60,000 nt of DNA from Symsagittifera roscoffensis (lineage: Eukaryota > Xenacoelomorpha > Acoela > Convolutidae): assembly GCF_963678635.1 (NCBI RefSeq), contig NC_087067.1, forward strand, positions 52,570,233 through 52,630,232, given 5' to 3'. Each line of letters begins with the position of its first letter. The stretch's first letter is position 1. Shown one piece after another: positions 22,500 through 33,400 of the stretch. A model generated the notes under the pieces. The model saw only the letters and a list, made by a program, of their open reading frames with translations, was not told where the DNA came from and did no database searches. The translations under genes and the position numbers were made by a program.

Positions 22500-22790
22500 A
22501 TGACCATTTTTGAGGTCAACCAAATTGATTTTCCGAGTTGAACATACAGACATAATTTCGTCCCGCATATTGGAAAAAACAGGTCAAAAATGCCGTTTCT
22601 GGGCACTTCTTAGAAATTTTTTGATAAAATTTGCGTTTTTTAGTGCGCGCTTTCTTCAAATTTAGTGTATATTGGCGCCAGGGCGCCTTTTGAAAAATTT
22701 AGGGTTTATTGTCGAAAATTGATGCCATAAATCAGTACCAAAAGGGGGGCCTTTTGAGTCGTCGAGGGCCAAAATGTTAAAAAGCGAAAC
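22500..22790. repeat. GGCGGATCTAG-family element fragment
   Basis: It shares GAGGTCAACCAAATTGATTT, CAGGTCAAAAATGCCGTTTC, the TTTAGTGTATATTGGCGCCA core and the closing AAAGGGGGGCCTTTTGAGTC with the other copies. Another fragment of the core, in the opposite direction, lies near 26845-26890. Confidence 0.5.
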
Positions 22791-22799
22791 ATTCTGAGA

Positions 22800-23440
22800 G
22801 CTCTTCTTTGGTGATATTTTTCGATCCTAAATTCAGACTGACCAACAGGATCGGCATGTTTTTCTAAGAATTCAGCTGCGGTGCAGTAGCTTCTACCGAA
22901 GTTATTAATAAGACAGAAAACCCCAAAAGACTGTTCAGTTAACTCTAAAATTCGACCTAATTTTCAAATCTGATGAAAAATGGGCTCGCGGAAATATACT
23001 TTATTTCAAGCAACATTAATGCAAACTTATTCGTATTCATTCAATGTAGTTTTTATTAGCTGTTTTTACTAATATACATTTCAAGCAAAATTGTTGCAAA
23101 CTTATTCGTACTTAATTCAATTTAGTTTATATTAGCTGTATTTACTACGAAAATCAAGGCTCGTTTTGAGCTATGTTTTTTGAACAAAATATCGTTCCTG
23201 GGAAAACTCAAATCAAATTTCAGAATAAATTTAAAGTTTCCGAAAAATTCAATCATCGTAAATTGGATGAAACCCAAACTAAAATTGTAAAACTTTTGTG
23301 CTAAGCAGCAAGCAAGCAAATTCCATATAGTTTTGCCCTCGAAACCACGCAAAATAAACTCAATAGTCCGATAAAACGTCAGCCGAAACTGTTTAATCGG
23401 AAGAGGAAAAAAACGAAATATATGTCACTATCACTCGAAA
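22800..23440. other. Intergenic, nothing recognised
   Basis: A+T-rich; contains two imperfect copies of CAAATTATTCGTA-like sequence around 23025 and 23100 and a SINE-body-like phrase near 23350. Confidence 0.35.
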
Positions 23441-23444
23441 AGAA

Positions 23445-25654
23445 TGGGTAAAACGTATAGTCAGTTGATTTGTGTAGACAGATGTTGGCTAGATTCGGTA
23501 GTGTGCAGACGAGCTTTAACATATCTATCCCTTTGTCATGATAAAATTCAATCATTTTCTGCATAGCATCAAGGGTAGGAACAACATCTTTGTTGTTATA
23601 CCACCGTAGAAAGTCGCGACATGTTGTCAACTTTTCCTGTTCCCAGATAGATTTAAGGTAGTTGTAGTTTTCCAATCCCGTAGCTGGTTTGGTTTTGAGA
23701 CCGAGTTTTTTCAAGGCTTGCTCTTCAGTTATCCCAGTGTTAAGAAGTTTTTGATAATCATCAAACTCTTTATCGAGAGGGTTACTATTCTTCAGTTTGC
23801 TGTAGAAGTCATCATACGAGGGTAGTTGTTGTTCATCAAGCTTGTTCGGAGTATCAAACCACTCGTATGGAAAGTATCCTTTCAGCTCACTGGCTTTGTA
23901 AGCTTTTAGAAAAGAGTCTAAGGTAGTAGCTCCACCCAAAAACTTCATAATGTCCAGAAGCTGAACATATCCAAATTTGAATGAAACAAAGTCGTTTGCT
24001 TTCTTGATAACTGATGGTTCAATTTCTTTTTCGTTGATAAGGTGGGGAATGAGGTATGATTTAATGAGGTTTATATCATACCGACCACTGTTGAATCCAA
24101 ATACTGGTAGAGTATTGGTCTATCTTTCTAGATGTTGCATCAAATCAATCAATTGATTTTTTGAATCCTGAGAAAGTGAGTGGATGCGTCTGTTTCTTCC
24201 TCATTCTCGATACATTCATCTTCGTACTCTCTTGCTTCAATCTTGTTGAAACTAACTCGTTCATTAAGTATGCTGAAAATTGTGTGTAATCGCTTTTTGA
24301 TGTTATTTTCAATTTCCAGAAACTTTGATCGCATTTCGGTTTTATTTTTTTCGGCTAACAACTCCAAGTTTGCCACAAAGTCAATAATGAGGGATTGTGG
24401 ATCGTTGTCACACAAAAAAATGGGTTTGTCAAGCAAATTGGATGAAATTGACACTGATATGGGTTCATGCTTCCCGATCCAAGGTATTGTTTCGGTTGGT
24501 TTTAGTTCTTCGGATGGCACGCAAATTGATTCAAAGTCAAAAATAGCGACATTTTTGAATAAGGTTTGTTCTTTTGTGTACTCAATATTGAACCCATCCA
24601 GTTTTTCAAATAACGTCTCTCGTAGAGTATAAACATTTTTGGGGTAAATGTTTTTGATTTGATCTTTGCATCGTAGGAGATGCTTGTTGAAGTGGTCTGC
24701 TTTGTGGAAAAATGTATCGCAAGTTGGGCATCGGAAGCATTTGAAGAAGTTGTCGATGTTATTGACGTAAATAATGTGGTTGTTGTATCGTAGAAGTTTC
24801 ACCGTGTTCTCATATTTACCCATACTTCTCCGAGCTAATTCTCCCACGAAGTCTCCATCTTCAATGTTGATATCGTAGATAAAGATGTTTTTCTCTACTA
24901 CATCTTCAACTAATGGTAGATTATCCATCGAAACTCCACGAAACTGTTTCGGATCACAACCCGATTTCTCCAGAAAATCGTTAAAGATCTTGGAAGTGGA
25001 TGTTTCAAGACCAGTTGTTCCATGTAAATGAACTGCAAGCTCTCGAAGCAAACACAAATTTTTATTGTATGGTTGTTTTGTGTCTTGATTCGAAATCAAA
25101 CAATTAACATGGTTATTCTTCAGAAGTGGTTCGGGAATCACAGAATCTGGACATCCCATAGGTACGTTTTTCACTAAGGCTGCAAAAATGGTCACATTAG
25201 TGATCAGCTTGAATCGCCATTTCGTATTTTGTCTCTCTTGTGTACAAATTTCAATGATATCTTGCTTATTGACCTTGTTCTGTATAGTTGTCAAGTCTGC
25301 TTTAGTACAAAGTAGTATAGATTTATCAAAGAGTTTGTTATTTTCATGAGCGTAGAAATAACGATATTCGCTGGTTTCTATATTACGTAACACAAATCCC
25401 AAGGCAATGTTGATTTTTGCTGCACAATCAAGTTTTTCAAAGACTTGATCCATTTTTTCATTAACTAGATTAGGATCTAGTTTTGAAAGTTGAAAATTGA
25501 ATACGTTGTGGCGTCCATTTTCCATCTCAGTATCTGTCAAAAAGTGTTGACAGGCATTCAACTCATCTCGTAGCATACATCCAAAAAAATAGTCGTGACA
25601 TTTACTATTCCGAATCAACTGGCCACATGAAAAACGTGCTAATTGCAAAAACAA
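23445..25654 (-). pseudogene. Polinton-type protein-primed DNA polymerase B, truncated and disrupted
   Basis: Two long minus-strand open frames belong to one polymerase. The first (25654 to 24149) covers the N-terminal region, a C2H2-like zinc finger (CPTCDTFFHKADHFNKHLLRC region, about 24735-24680) and the first exonuclease motif FDFES (about 24535). The second (23948 to 23445) carries the palm-proximal region, including KGYFPYEWFD and NNKDVVPTLDAMQKMIEFYH. Between them the frame is interrupted by a frameshift near 24170 and an in-frame TAG at 24122-24120, while the translation continues recognisably (FGFNSGRYDINLIKSYL). The homology stops abruptly after CTLPNLANICLHKST, so the polymerase motifs A, B and C are missing. 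Family-B polymerases of this class replicate Polinton/Maverick elements by protein priming. No capsid, ATPase or integrase gene is seen nearby, so this is a fragment. The start codon is not defined. Confidence 0.8.
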
Positions 25655-27090
25655 TCATAGGAAGCCAAAAACCAAGTTGAGTCGTTATAAAAAGTGAGTA
25701 AGACTGCTCGTATTTCAGTGCAAAGCGTTGACTGTTCCGACTGCCCAGGAACTGGTCTCGAATATTTATTGGTAAATAACACATTGACATACTATGAATT
25801 TAGAGCTGATAATTTTCAACAGTAAGAGTTAAAATTTGAGTGGTTCATAGATTTATTCCGACAAAGTAACATGTCTCACAATTTTGTAGAGCGAGATAAT
25901 TTGCCACGCATAAATAATTCGCGTTACACTTTAAGCATCAAAGTTTTAATAGAGCTGCTCAATTAGACTCGTTTCAGGGTGCCAATAGACTCAGGTGAGT
26001 TTATAAAAAACTATCCCAACAATATAAATTCCTCATTTTTCAAATCAGAAATCGGAACCACAAATGCAATAAGAACAATCTAAATGTTGTTTCGTGGATA
26101 TGACAAACTCACAATTTAAACATCGATTGTGTTTATAATGGCTTATTTCTGGGGTGCAAAGACTACACCAACTAAGTCGATATTAATGCAGATTGTATGA
26201 ATTTGTTAATGAACTCCACATACTGTCATGGGTTCCAGTAAAAAGCGAATTATTGGTTTGTGGATTTCGCGCGTTCCTTTCAATGTTCAGCGTATTAGAC
26301 AGTGGATTCAACTACAAACAAAAATATAATGGAAAGATGACTCTCTCATGCAATTCTAACTCGACTTAACTAATTGTTCTCAATTCGCGCTTTAACACTA
26401 GAAATAATTCGGCAACTAAGCCGACCAAACTTAAAGCGAATACCATGAAAGCCGGAAACAATTCATTCGATAGTTAATGAAAAAGGTGCGGTTATATATT
26501 AAATTTGCGTTTTCATCCCAATTTTATCCTCCACTCCTATGCGAAGTGGAAAATAGGAGTTATATTGTTGTCGATTTAACATGTTTAGTAGTGAAATAAC
26601 TAAGTGTTAAAAAGTACGGTGTTAAATTGTATGTCATTAAATTGTAGGACACCATGCGAAATAATTTTATCGAAGCTAAGTTGAATTTACGACAAACAAA
26701 CGAAGAGCCGATGCTGCACTTCGCAAACGCACAAAAAACTACCAAAATTATCTCTAAAAAGGCCATCCTCTCCTAAATTCTGGTTGACATATTTGATCAT
26801 CTTTGCAATTATTTGTCGACAGCTTTTTCTGACTGATCAATCCTAAAGGACATTCGCCAATTGACACTAAATTTGAAGGTGGAGCGCAAAAAAAATCGAT
26901 AAAGCTCATTACGAACATGGCAAAAATGATAGCAGAATGGGCTTGAAAAACATTTCAGTTCAGAAGTCATTTTTATTAAACTAGTTGGTTACAGGGAAAC
27001 AGAATAGTACCCGATTTGATAACATTGCTTATCACAAAAGAAATTAGATACAAAGGCATCTTTATAAAGTAAATATAAGACAGAAAAGAC
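25655..27090. other. Intergenic, nothing recognised except small repeat fragments
   Basis: Contains a SINE-body-like phrase at 26408 (AACTAAGCCGACCAAACTTA) and an inverted GGCGGATCTAG-family core at about 26845-26890. GCTGCACTTCGCAAACGCAC at 26710 resembles the TTGCACTTCGCATACAC phrase in DSTYK intron 1 (33547 and 35819). No coding exon is evident. Confidence 0.4.
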
Positions 27091-27106
27091 ATTTAATCAG
27101 TTGAAG

Positions 27107-29106
27107 CTACAGTTCAGTTACACTAAAGTAGAGTTCTAGCGGTCTATTCTTAGGCATACTGTATTCTGACATGACAAAAGATAGCGTGGAGTCTTTTTGC
27201 AGTTCCATAAATTCAGGAGGATTGCTTTGTCGTTTTCGTGCGAAGAACACTATTTCACTAGTGTCCAAATCCGTTTCGCCGTTTGAAGGTTGGAGAAACT
27301 CTTGGATCTCATCTTTGCGCAGTTTGACATACAATGCAATGTGTTCAATGGTGGCGTCTCTCACTGTCTTGAGGAACTTGCAAATCGGAATCTGGTCTGG
27401 GTCGAACTGGTTTGTTTCGCTATTCTGTGTTTGATCACTCATCTGGTTCGATTCATCCTCTTCCCCCTCTGTATTCGAGCTTCCCTCCTGCTTCAGAACA
27501 TCTTCAGTCTTCACTGAAGGGCCCTCTTTCGGCTTTAGTCTGAGAATTATGTCGATGTTGCTTTTGGCCGCACTGTTTGAACTCACAGCTGAATTTCCAG
27601 TGCCTGATTTCGGGGCCTTGACTCCTGTTGGCTCTGTGTTTTCCCTCCTCGGGGCTTTCCGGTTGCCGGGTGTCGCATCTCCCGACGAGTCGTTTGAGTC
27701 TGCAGTAGCACCTCGCGAAATTCGCTTTCGCCTTCCCGACTGTTCTGTATTGCTTTCATCCCTGCAAAAACAATTACTTCCCAACATTAAGGGGCACATT
27801 AAATTCTAGTGTAGAGCCCAACAAATACTCTAAGATGAATTTTAACAATACGCTTCAGTCGCCCGATAAACTTCTCATTATAACTTGCTTATATTCATAA
27901 AGGTCTTATCTTATCTTTAAGGCTACAGTCAGAATTCTGAACATTACAAAAAATCCCCTGAACCATCCAAGCCTACCATCAACAACCAAGGATAGTTTCT
28001 TCCATTATTGATATATACTGATTAAACGCGATAACTTCACAAGCCATTAATTGTTGCTATTTCAGCAACATATTCATGCTACAAAAATTCATGAATAGCA
28101 ACACATACATACATATTGTCATCGTGTTCATCGGTGGTTCCGTTCGGTGGAATTGGACTGTCGGCGGGTGAATTCATGAAGCTTCCATTAAGGTTGTTGC
28201 CAGCAGCAGCAGCAGTGGAGGTGTCACTGCTCTCAGTGGGACATATCTTGGAGATGAGGGCGTCGAAGTTCGGATCCCTTCTGAGAGACCTCTTGGACAC
28301 CAGTTTGTTCCTACAAGTTGGACACTCCTTATTCCCATTCCTCAGGGCTGTTATGATACACTCCGAGCAGAAGCGATGCAGACACTCCTGCACACAAAAA
28401 AAATTTCATTTTATAAAGATCCAGAAACAATTTGGACAAACTTCAACCATCGCTGTCCAAAACATTATAGAGTGGTTGTTTTCAAGATATCTCAAATGGA
28501 TGTTAAAAGCACTCCCATAGTTAAATAACTAGAGTTTGAAAAATTGTGATTGTGATGTTTGGCATGTTTTACTTTACACAGCCAACCAACTATTGGACGA
28601 AAACTAAGGAAAAGCAACGTTGTAAAGGTCACTTAAGTTTGTTGGTTAGATTGGAAAACACACGAATGGTCTAATTTCAAGCTTGAAGCTCGGAATTTCA
28701 AGCTCGAAGCTCGGAATTTCAAACTCGAAGCTTTCTATTCAAGGAAACAAACATGACACTTGTTAGTTTATCAATCATCCTTGTGAATCCTTGAATATAT
28801 ATGATTTTGACTCTTAACAATTCAGCAGAGTTGGTTACTACTGCTATGCTATATGAGGTTATTAGTGTTGTTCTAATATGATCAACAATGAATGAGTGAG
28901 GAAAACAAAAGATGAAGTGGGTGAATGACCTTTGTGGTCATGGTGTTGGACATGACATCCAGACAGATGGGACACATGAGTTCTGAGTGGAGTATGCGGG
29001 GGTTGATCTTGATCTCGGTGTCGTCAGTGACTGCCTCCTGGGGCCTCCTCTGCAACTCATACAGACTCAACTCCCACGTCTTCAACACCACCTCACGTTT
29101 CTCCAT
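27107..29106 (-). CDS. RING1: RING1/RNF2 Polycomb E3 ubiquitin ligase
   Basis: Three exons on the minus strand: 29106-28930, 28387-28113 and 27761-27107 (TAG). They join in phase across GT-AG introns and encode about 368 residues, close to animal RING1 proteins. The start is the ATG at 29106, because an in-frame TAG lies upstream. The N-terminal [16 protein letters not shown] and [11 protein letters not shown] lead into a C3HC4 RING split by intron 1 ([25 protein letters not shown]), then [18 protein letters not shown]. After a Ser/Asn/Glu-rich linker, the C-terminal RAWUL domain is clear ([29 protein letters not shown]). RING1 pairs with a PCGF protein in Polycomb repressive complex 1 and monoubiquitinates histone H2A in the nucleus; RAWUL binds CBX or RYBP. 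The helical segment that normally follows ISKIYP in family members is missing here. A minus-strand ATTAAA at 27097-27092 could be the poly(A) signal. Confidence 0.93.
28673..28735. repeat. Short tandem repeat in RING1 intron 1
   Basis: Three copies of a 21-bp unit, TTTCAAGCTCGAAGCTCGGAA with variants, lie in a row within the first intron. Confidence 0.75.
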
Positions 29107-29439
29107 CACTATCAATCCACTCACAATTACTCCACACTAACTAAACAAAAATAAATTGATTAAAATACGACATTTATTGAATTCACTCTTGCAAAATTAA
29201 AACCTAGTCAATAGACAGTTGGAAAAGTGACGATGAACCCAAGAAAACTGAAAAGAAAGATTGACCTACTTTTGGACCTTTTTCAACTTCCCAACTTCGG
29301 AGAGAAAACTTTACAGAAAACTAAATTCGATACAAAAATGTCGAAGAAACTTCGAACAAACTTTTTCTTTCAGCAAATAGCCAGACAGACGATAGTCTAA
29401 AATAGCCAAAAACTTCCAGTTCGCAAAAACACAAGTCCC

Positions 29440-29520
29440 GGCCGGATTCGAACTCCCATCATTTGTCGTCCCAAGCGTCTTACTTACAGATTTCTTATTG
29501 ATGCGTCAACTGCGCACAAT
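29440..29520 (-). mobile_element. tRNA-derived SINE-like copy
   Basis: The minus strand carries GGGAGTTCGAATCCGGCCGG followed by GACTTG. This includes a clear B-box and a T-arm-like 3' end, preceded by AAGACGCTTGGGACGACAAA. The same ending, CGGCCGG(G)AC, is present at 37768-37790. An A box is only weakly present, so a working tRNA gene is unlikely. Confidence 0.55.
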
Positions 29521-29757
29521 GACCCGTTGAATTTAAATTAATCAAGAGTCAATTGAAACACTTGGAGCATTTCACATGCGAATTCTGTGAGCTATGATCT
29601 TTACGGGGGTGTGTATGTTGGATGTTGGAACTTCTAGCCGAAGCCTTCGGGAGATGATTCCTATGGACTTCTTCGGTAGATGAATCATGTGAAAAAATTT
29701 GCTCACGGAAAAAACCTTCAATTCGATTGCAGTACACTTAACGCGTCAATAAAAATC

Positions 29758-29938
29758 AACGCGACCTACAAAGTGTCTTCATTGCGTTAATTGACACTAA
29801 AACATTTCTAACATATTTTGAGAAGAAGGATAACGTGACAATAAAACTCAACGCGACCTACAAAGTGTCTTCATTGCGTTCATTGACACTTAGACATTTC
29901 TAACATACTTTGAAAGGAAGGATAACGTGACAAGGTGG
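29758..29938. repeat. 91-bp tandem duplication
   Basis: Two adjacent copies, starting at 29758 and 29849, share CAACGCGACCTACAAAGTGT, CTTCATTGCGTTNATTGACA and GAAGGATAACGTGACAA, with a few substitutions. Confidence 0.8.
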
Positions 29939-30483
29939 TCCAGTCAAGGCCTTCACAATATGCCGACTGACAGCTTTCAACAACACTCGTCGGTATAAAG
30001 ATTACCAGTTGGTCCGATGAGATTGTATGCTAGGTTCTTATGACTAATTAGATCGGCCGGTAAATATCAACCGCTATAGGCTCTGTCATTCCATATACCA
30101 TCTATAACAAACAAATATTAAAACTTTCCATAAACAAATTTAAAACAGCGTTCAAAACAAAATGAAACTGTAATTGTGAATTACAAACTCGAAAAATGGT
30201 GACATTAAAAGTTGAGCTATCGCAAACGGACAATAGAATGTTAGTTGTTTGAGCGCAAACTAAGGCCACCTTTTAGCTTCTTGAAGTTGATCTAAGAAGC
30301 TTCGCATTTAAAGAGCACACATCAAAACAAACGAAAGTAAACTAAGGTAAACCACGGATGGCATTTAGGAAAAAATCAGTACAGCTGCATCCGATTAATC
30401 TCTATATTACATAAATGTGGGCAAAATTCATACCACTGAAGCTGTGATATATATTCAACTCAAAACTAAAACAATAGCCCAAG

Positions 30484-33400
30484 ATGGTGGACGTTGCACC
30501 TCCGACAACTGAAAACGCCACGCCCAGCCCCCTTCCTTCGGGTACTCGCAGACGGTCAATAAATTCGCAAACATCCACAGCCAACAGACATCGCCGCATA
30601 CGTACCAGTGTTGCAAAGGAGCTGACTCGCTATGCCAGATCGAAGAGGAAGCTCCTAAGAACACTAGAAGAAGCCCAGTTGACTCAGAGGGAAATTGGAG
30701 ATCTTCAAGACTTCCGGGTCAAAATCGAGTGCCTGATAACGGCACTGAACAAAAACCCTGTCTTTCTCATTTTCGGTCAATCGTTCAACGTCAAGGCCAG
30801 AATAGCCGAGATGTTAATCGGAGAAAAGTTCTACTTCTCAGCACAACAATTTAACAACAACCTTACGCAAAGAACAGTGAAGGTGATCTACGGAAAGAAA
30901 GTGAGCTACACAATCTCGGTCGACGGGGACAACCACGAGGACTTCGATTTCGTCGAGAGTCCTTCGATGGGCCAACACTCCAGTACCTTCAGTGCTTCCG
31001 GATACGACAGCTCAGAGGCTCCCGACTTGACTCAGGTGCCGACTATCGAGATAAACGAAGTGGACATGAAACGACTCTCGCAGTGCAGTCGTTCAATTGA
31101 GATCCGACTGAACAACGAGCTACTCCGGGACAACACGAGCGTTGTGATGACAACTACGAACAACAAGTTCTACGACACCAAGCAGATATTTCTTCAGGCG
31201 ACAAATGAGCACTTTCCGATCGTGATTTACGGTCTAGAATCGCCACAGCTGACAGACAAAGACAAAGCAGACATCAAACAACTGCGCGAATGTTGCACGA
31301 ATGAACTTCAATTTCTGTTTCTAACCATGGAGATAACGCGTGACTCTGAGTTTACTGAATCGCAACAGGACATTTTGTGGCAGGTAATGGAGAATGATCT
31401 CAGAGACGTTGGAGTAGTGGAGTCCTTACCGGAACAACTGGAAAAATGCATAAGTAATGACAGCAAACTCTTGGTGACTGCGGACACATCTTTCCAGTCT
31501 CCAGATCCCAACAAAGCTTCAGAAGCCCAAGGAACAGAAAACAATAATGAAGCCAATAACGAGAACAGAGACGATGTTTCACAACATTCGATGCCTCCAA
31601 TGCTAGATGACGAGGACTCGTTTCCACGAATGAGAACTAACAGTACATTGCGCACTATGAGCATCATGAGAGCCACAGGGAGTGAAGTTAGTGTGTTGAC
31701 CAACAGCCGTCTGGCTCCGTTCAACAATTTCCTGGAACAGCTGGAAATGTTCGTCAAGGAAGTTTTAAAGCAAAGGACAATAACCAAATCGGACGAAGCG
31801 CGCTTCCTTCTCACAGAGTTCTTGGAAGACTGCATCAGCACTACATATCAGTTCACAAAAGATGCCAAACTGATTCCAGTTCGGATCAAATGGGCCAAAG
31901 AGCAAGAAGAAAAACTGTACAATGCACTGTTGGCAGTCTCAACTGAGAAGCAACACGAGATCAGAGCCATCATCAAGAAGAGCCTCGACGAATCACAGAA
32001 CGTGCTAATCGACACGGCTGAGCGACATACATTCACTACGGCTATAAGCAGCAGCGACGTCAGCCTCAACAGCAAGAGCATGAGAAACGAGAGAAGGGAG
32101 CTAGAAGAAACATTGATTCGTAAACTGAACGAAATCATTGCGGAGAACCTCGTGGGGTCGGTTCGCATGCTGCGAGCGACGATGATCGAAACGCTTCAGA
32201 GAACAGTCCAATCACTCGAGGAGACAAGTCCCAACATGGAAGCCAGTCTAGAATCCTCAACATCAACATTAGTGACGGGTTTCTCTGCCAAAAACGCCCT
32301 GCATGAGATACTTAATGCAGCTTATCGGATCGAAATCAATTCGCGCAACACCTTGTCATTGAGAGCGATCATCTTCGAGAAGCTCAAATTTCTGTTCAGC
32401 AACCTCGGAAGCCCCACCGAAGTGAATGAGGATTGGCGAAGACGAGTAGCCAACCAGATCATAGAAAAAATAAGCGAAGAAAAACTCTCCAAAGAAGTGT
32501 GCTTCCAATTCAAAGCTAACGTCGAGAGGGCACACAGTGAATTCTTGACCAGCATCGACAGCATTCAAGAGTCTCAGATACAGAAAATGGACATGCAAGC
32601 GGAGAAGAGTCGCAAACTGAAAAAGAGCTACTCCCCCAAACTGGCTAGATTCGTGCTAGAGAGCACGTGTTATCGCGACTACGCTCAGTATGGAATGCCG
32701 AGGTACGAACAGGAAATTGGGCGGGGCCAGTACGGAGTGGTTTACTCGAGTAGAAGGTGGGGTCCCTTCGGACCATGTGCCATTAAAAGTGTAGCACCTC
32801 CAGATGAGAAGCACTGGAACAGTCTGGCAATGGAGTTCTACTACACGCGGTCACTTCCTGAGCACCCCAGGATTGTGCAGATCAGAGGTTGTGTGATTGA
32901 CAGCACTTACGGCAGTGGATCCGGGGCAGTGCTGCTAATCATGGACAAGATGCGACGGGATCTGCACACTGCCATCAGACAAGGAATGCCCCTCATTCCT
33001 CGACTGCAGGTCACATATAAATATTATGCCTATAAAACTTTCCTCATCTGCGAGCTTGAAAACAAAGAAGCACAAAATGTTCCGAAAAATCATTTCAGTA
33101 ATAAAATTCTAAAATTAGGGAAAAACTAAATAACAAAACTAATTTTTTATAGATTTTTTTCTGGTGAAAGGTGATGAAATTACTGCATGATTAGCGGTAA
33201 CAATAGCTAAAATAACGTTTAAGTTACAGTAGAATAATATTGAGTATCATTGAAATTCAGTTTGACAAAACAAGGGTGGTAAAAATCGAGTAAAAAATTG
33301 ACCATAAGTCATAGTTACTTGCCTTCACGAAGAATACGAAACCACAAGAAAAGCCGCTTGCTAGGCAACTAGCACAGAATAATCCGATGGTCGGAAAAGC

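Larger units (their letters stand above)
29107..30483. other. Divergent intergenic region between RING1 and DSTYK
   Basis: The two genes are transcribed away from each other across about 1.4 kb, which must hold both promoters and 5' UTRs. No clear TATA box or initiator was chosen. The region contains a SINE-like copy (29440-29520) and a 91-bp tandem duplication (29758-29938). Between 29545 and 29740 there is a minus-strand open frame rich in His, Ser and Lys without recognisable homology. Confidence 0.5.

Noticed and set aside
27171-28520. Plus-strand open frames opposite RING1
   Set aside because: Shadows of the RING1 exons in antisense.
31308-32598. Minus-strand Ser/Leu-rich open frames opposite DSTYK, repeated at 33853-34873 and 36128-36718
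   Set aside because: Antisense shadows of the coding exon and of its tandem copies.
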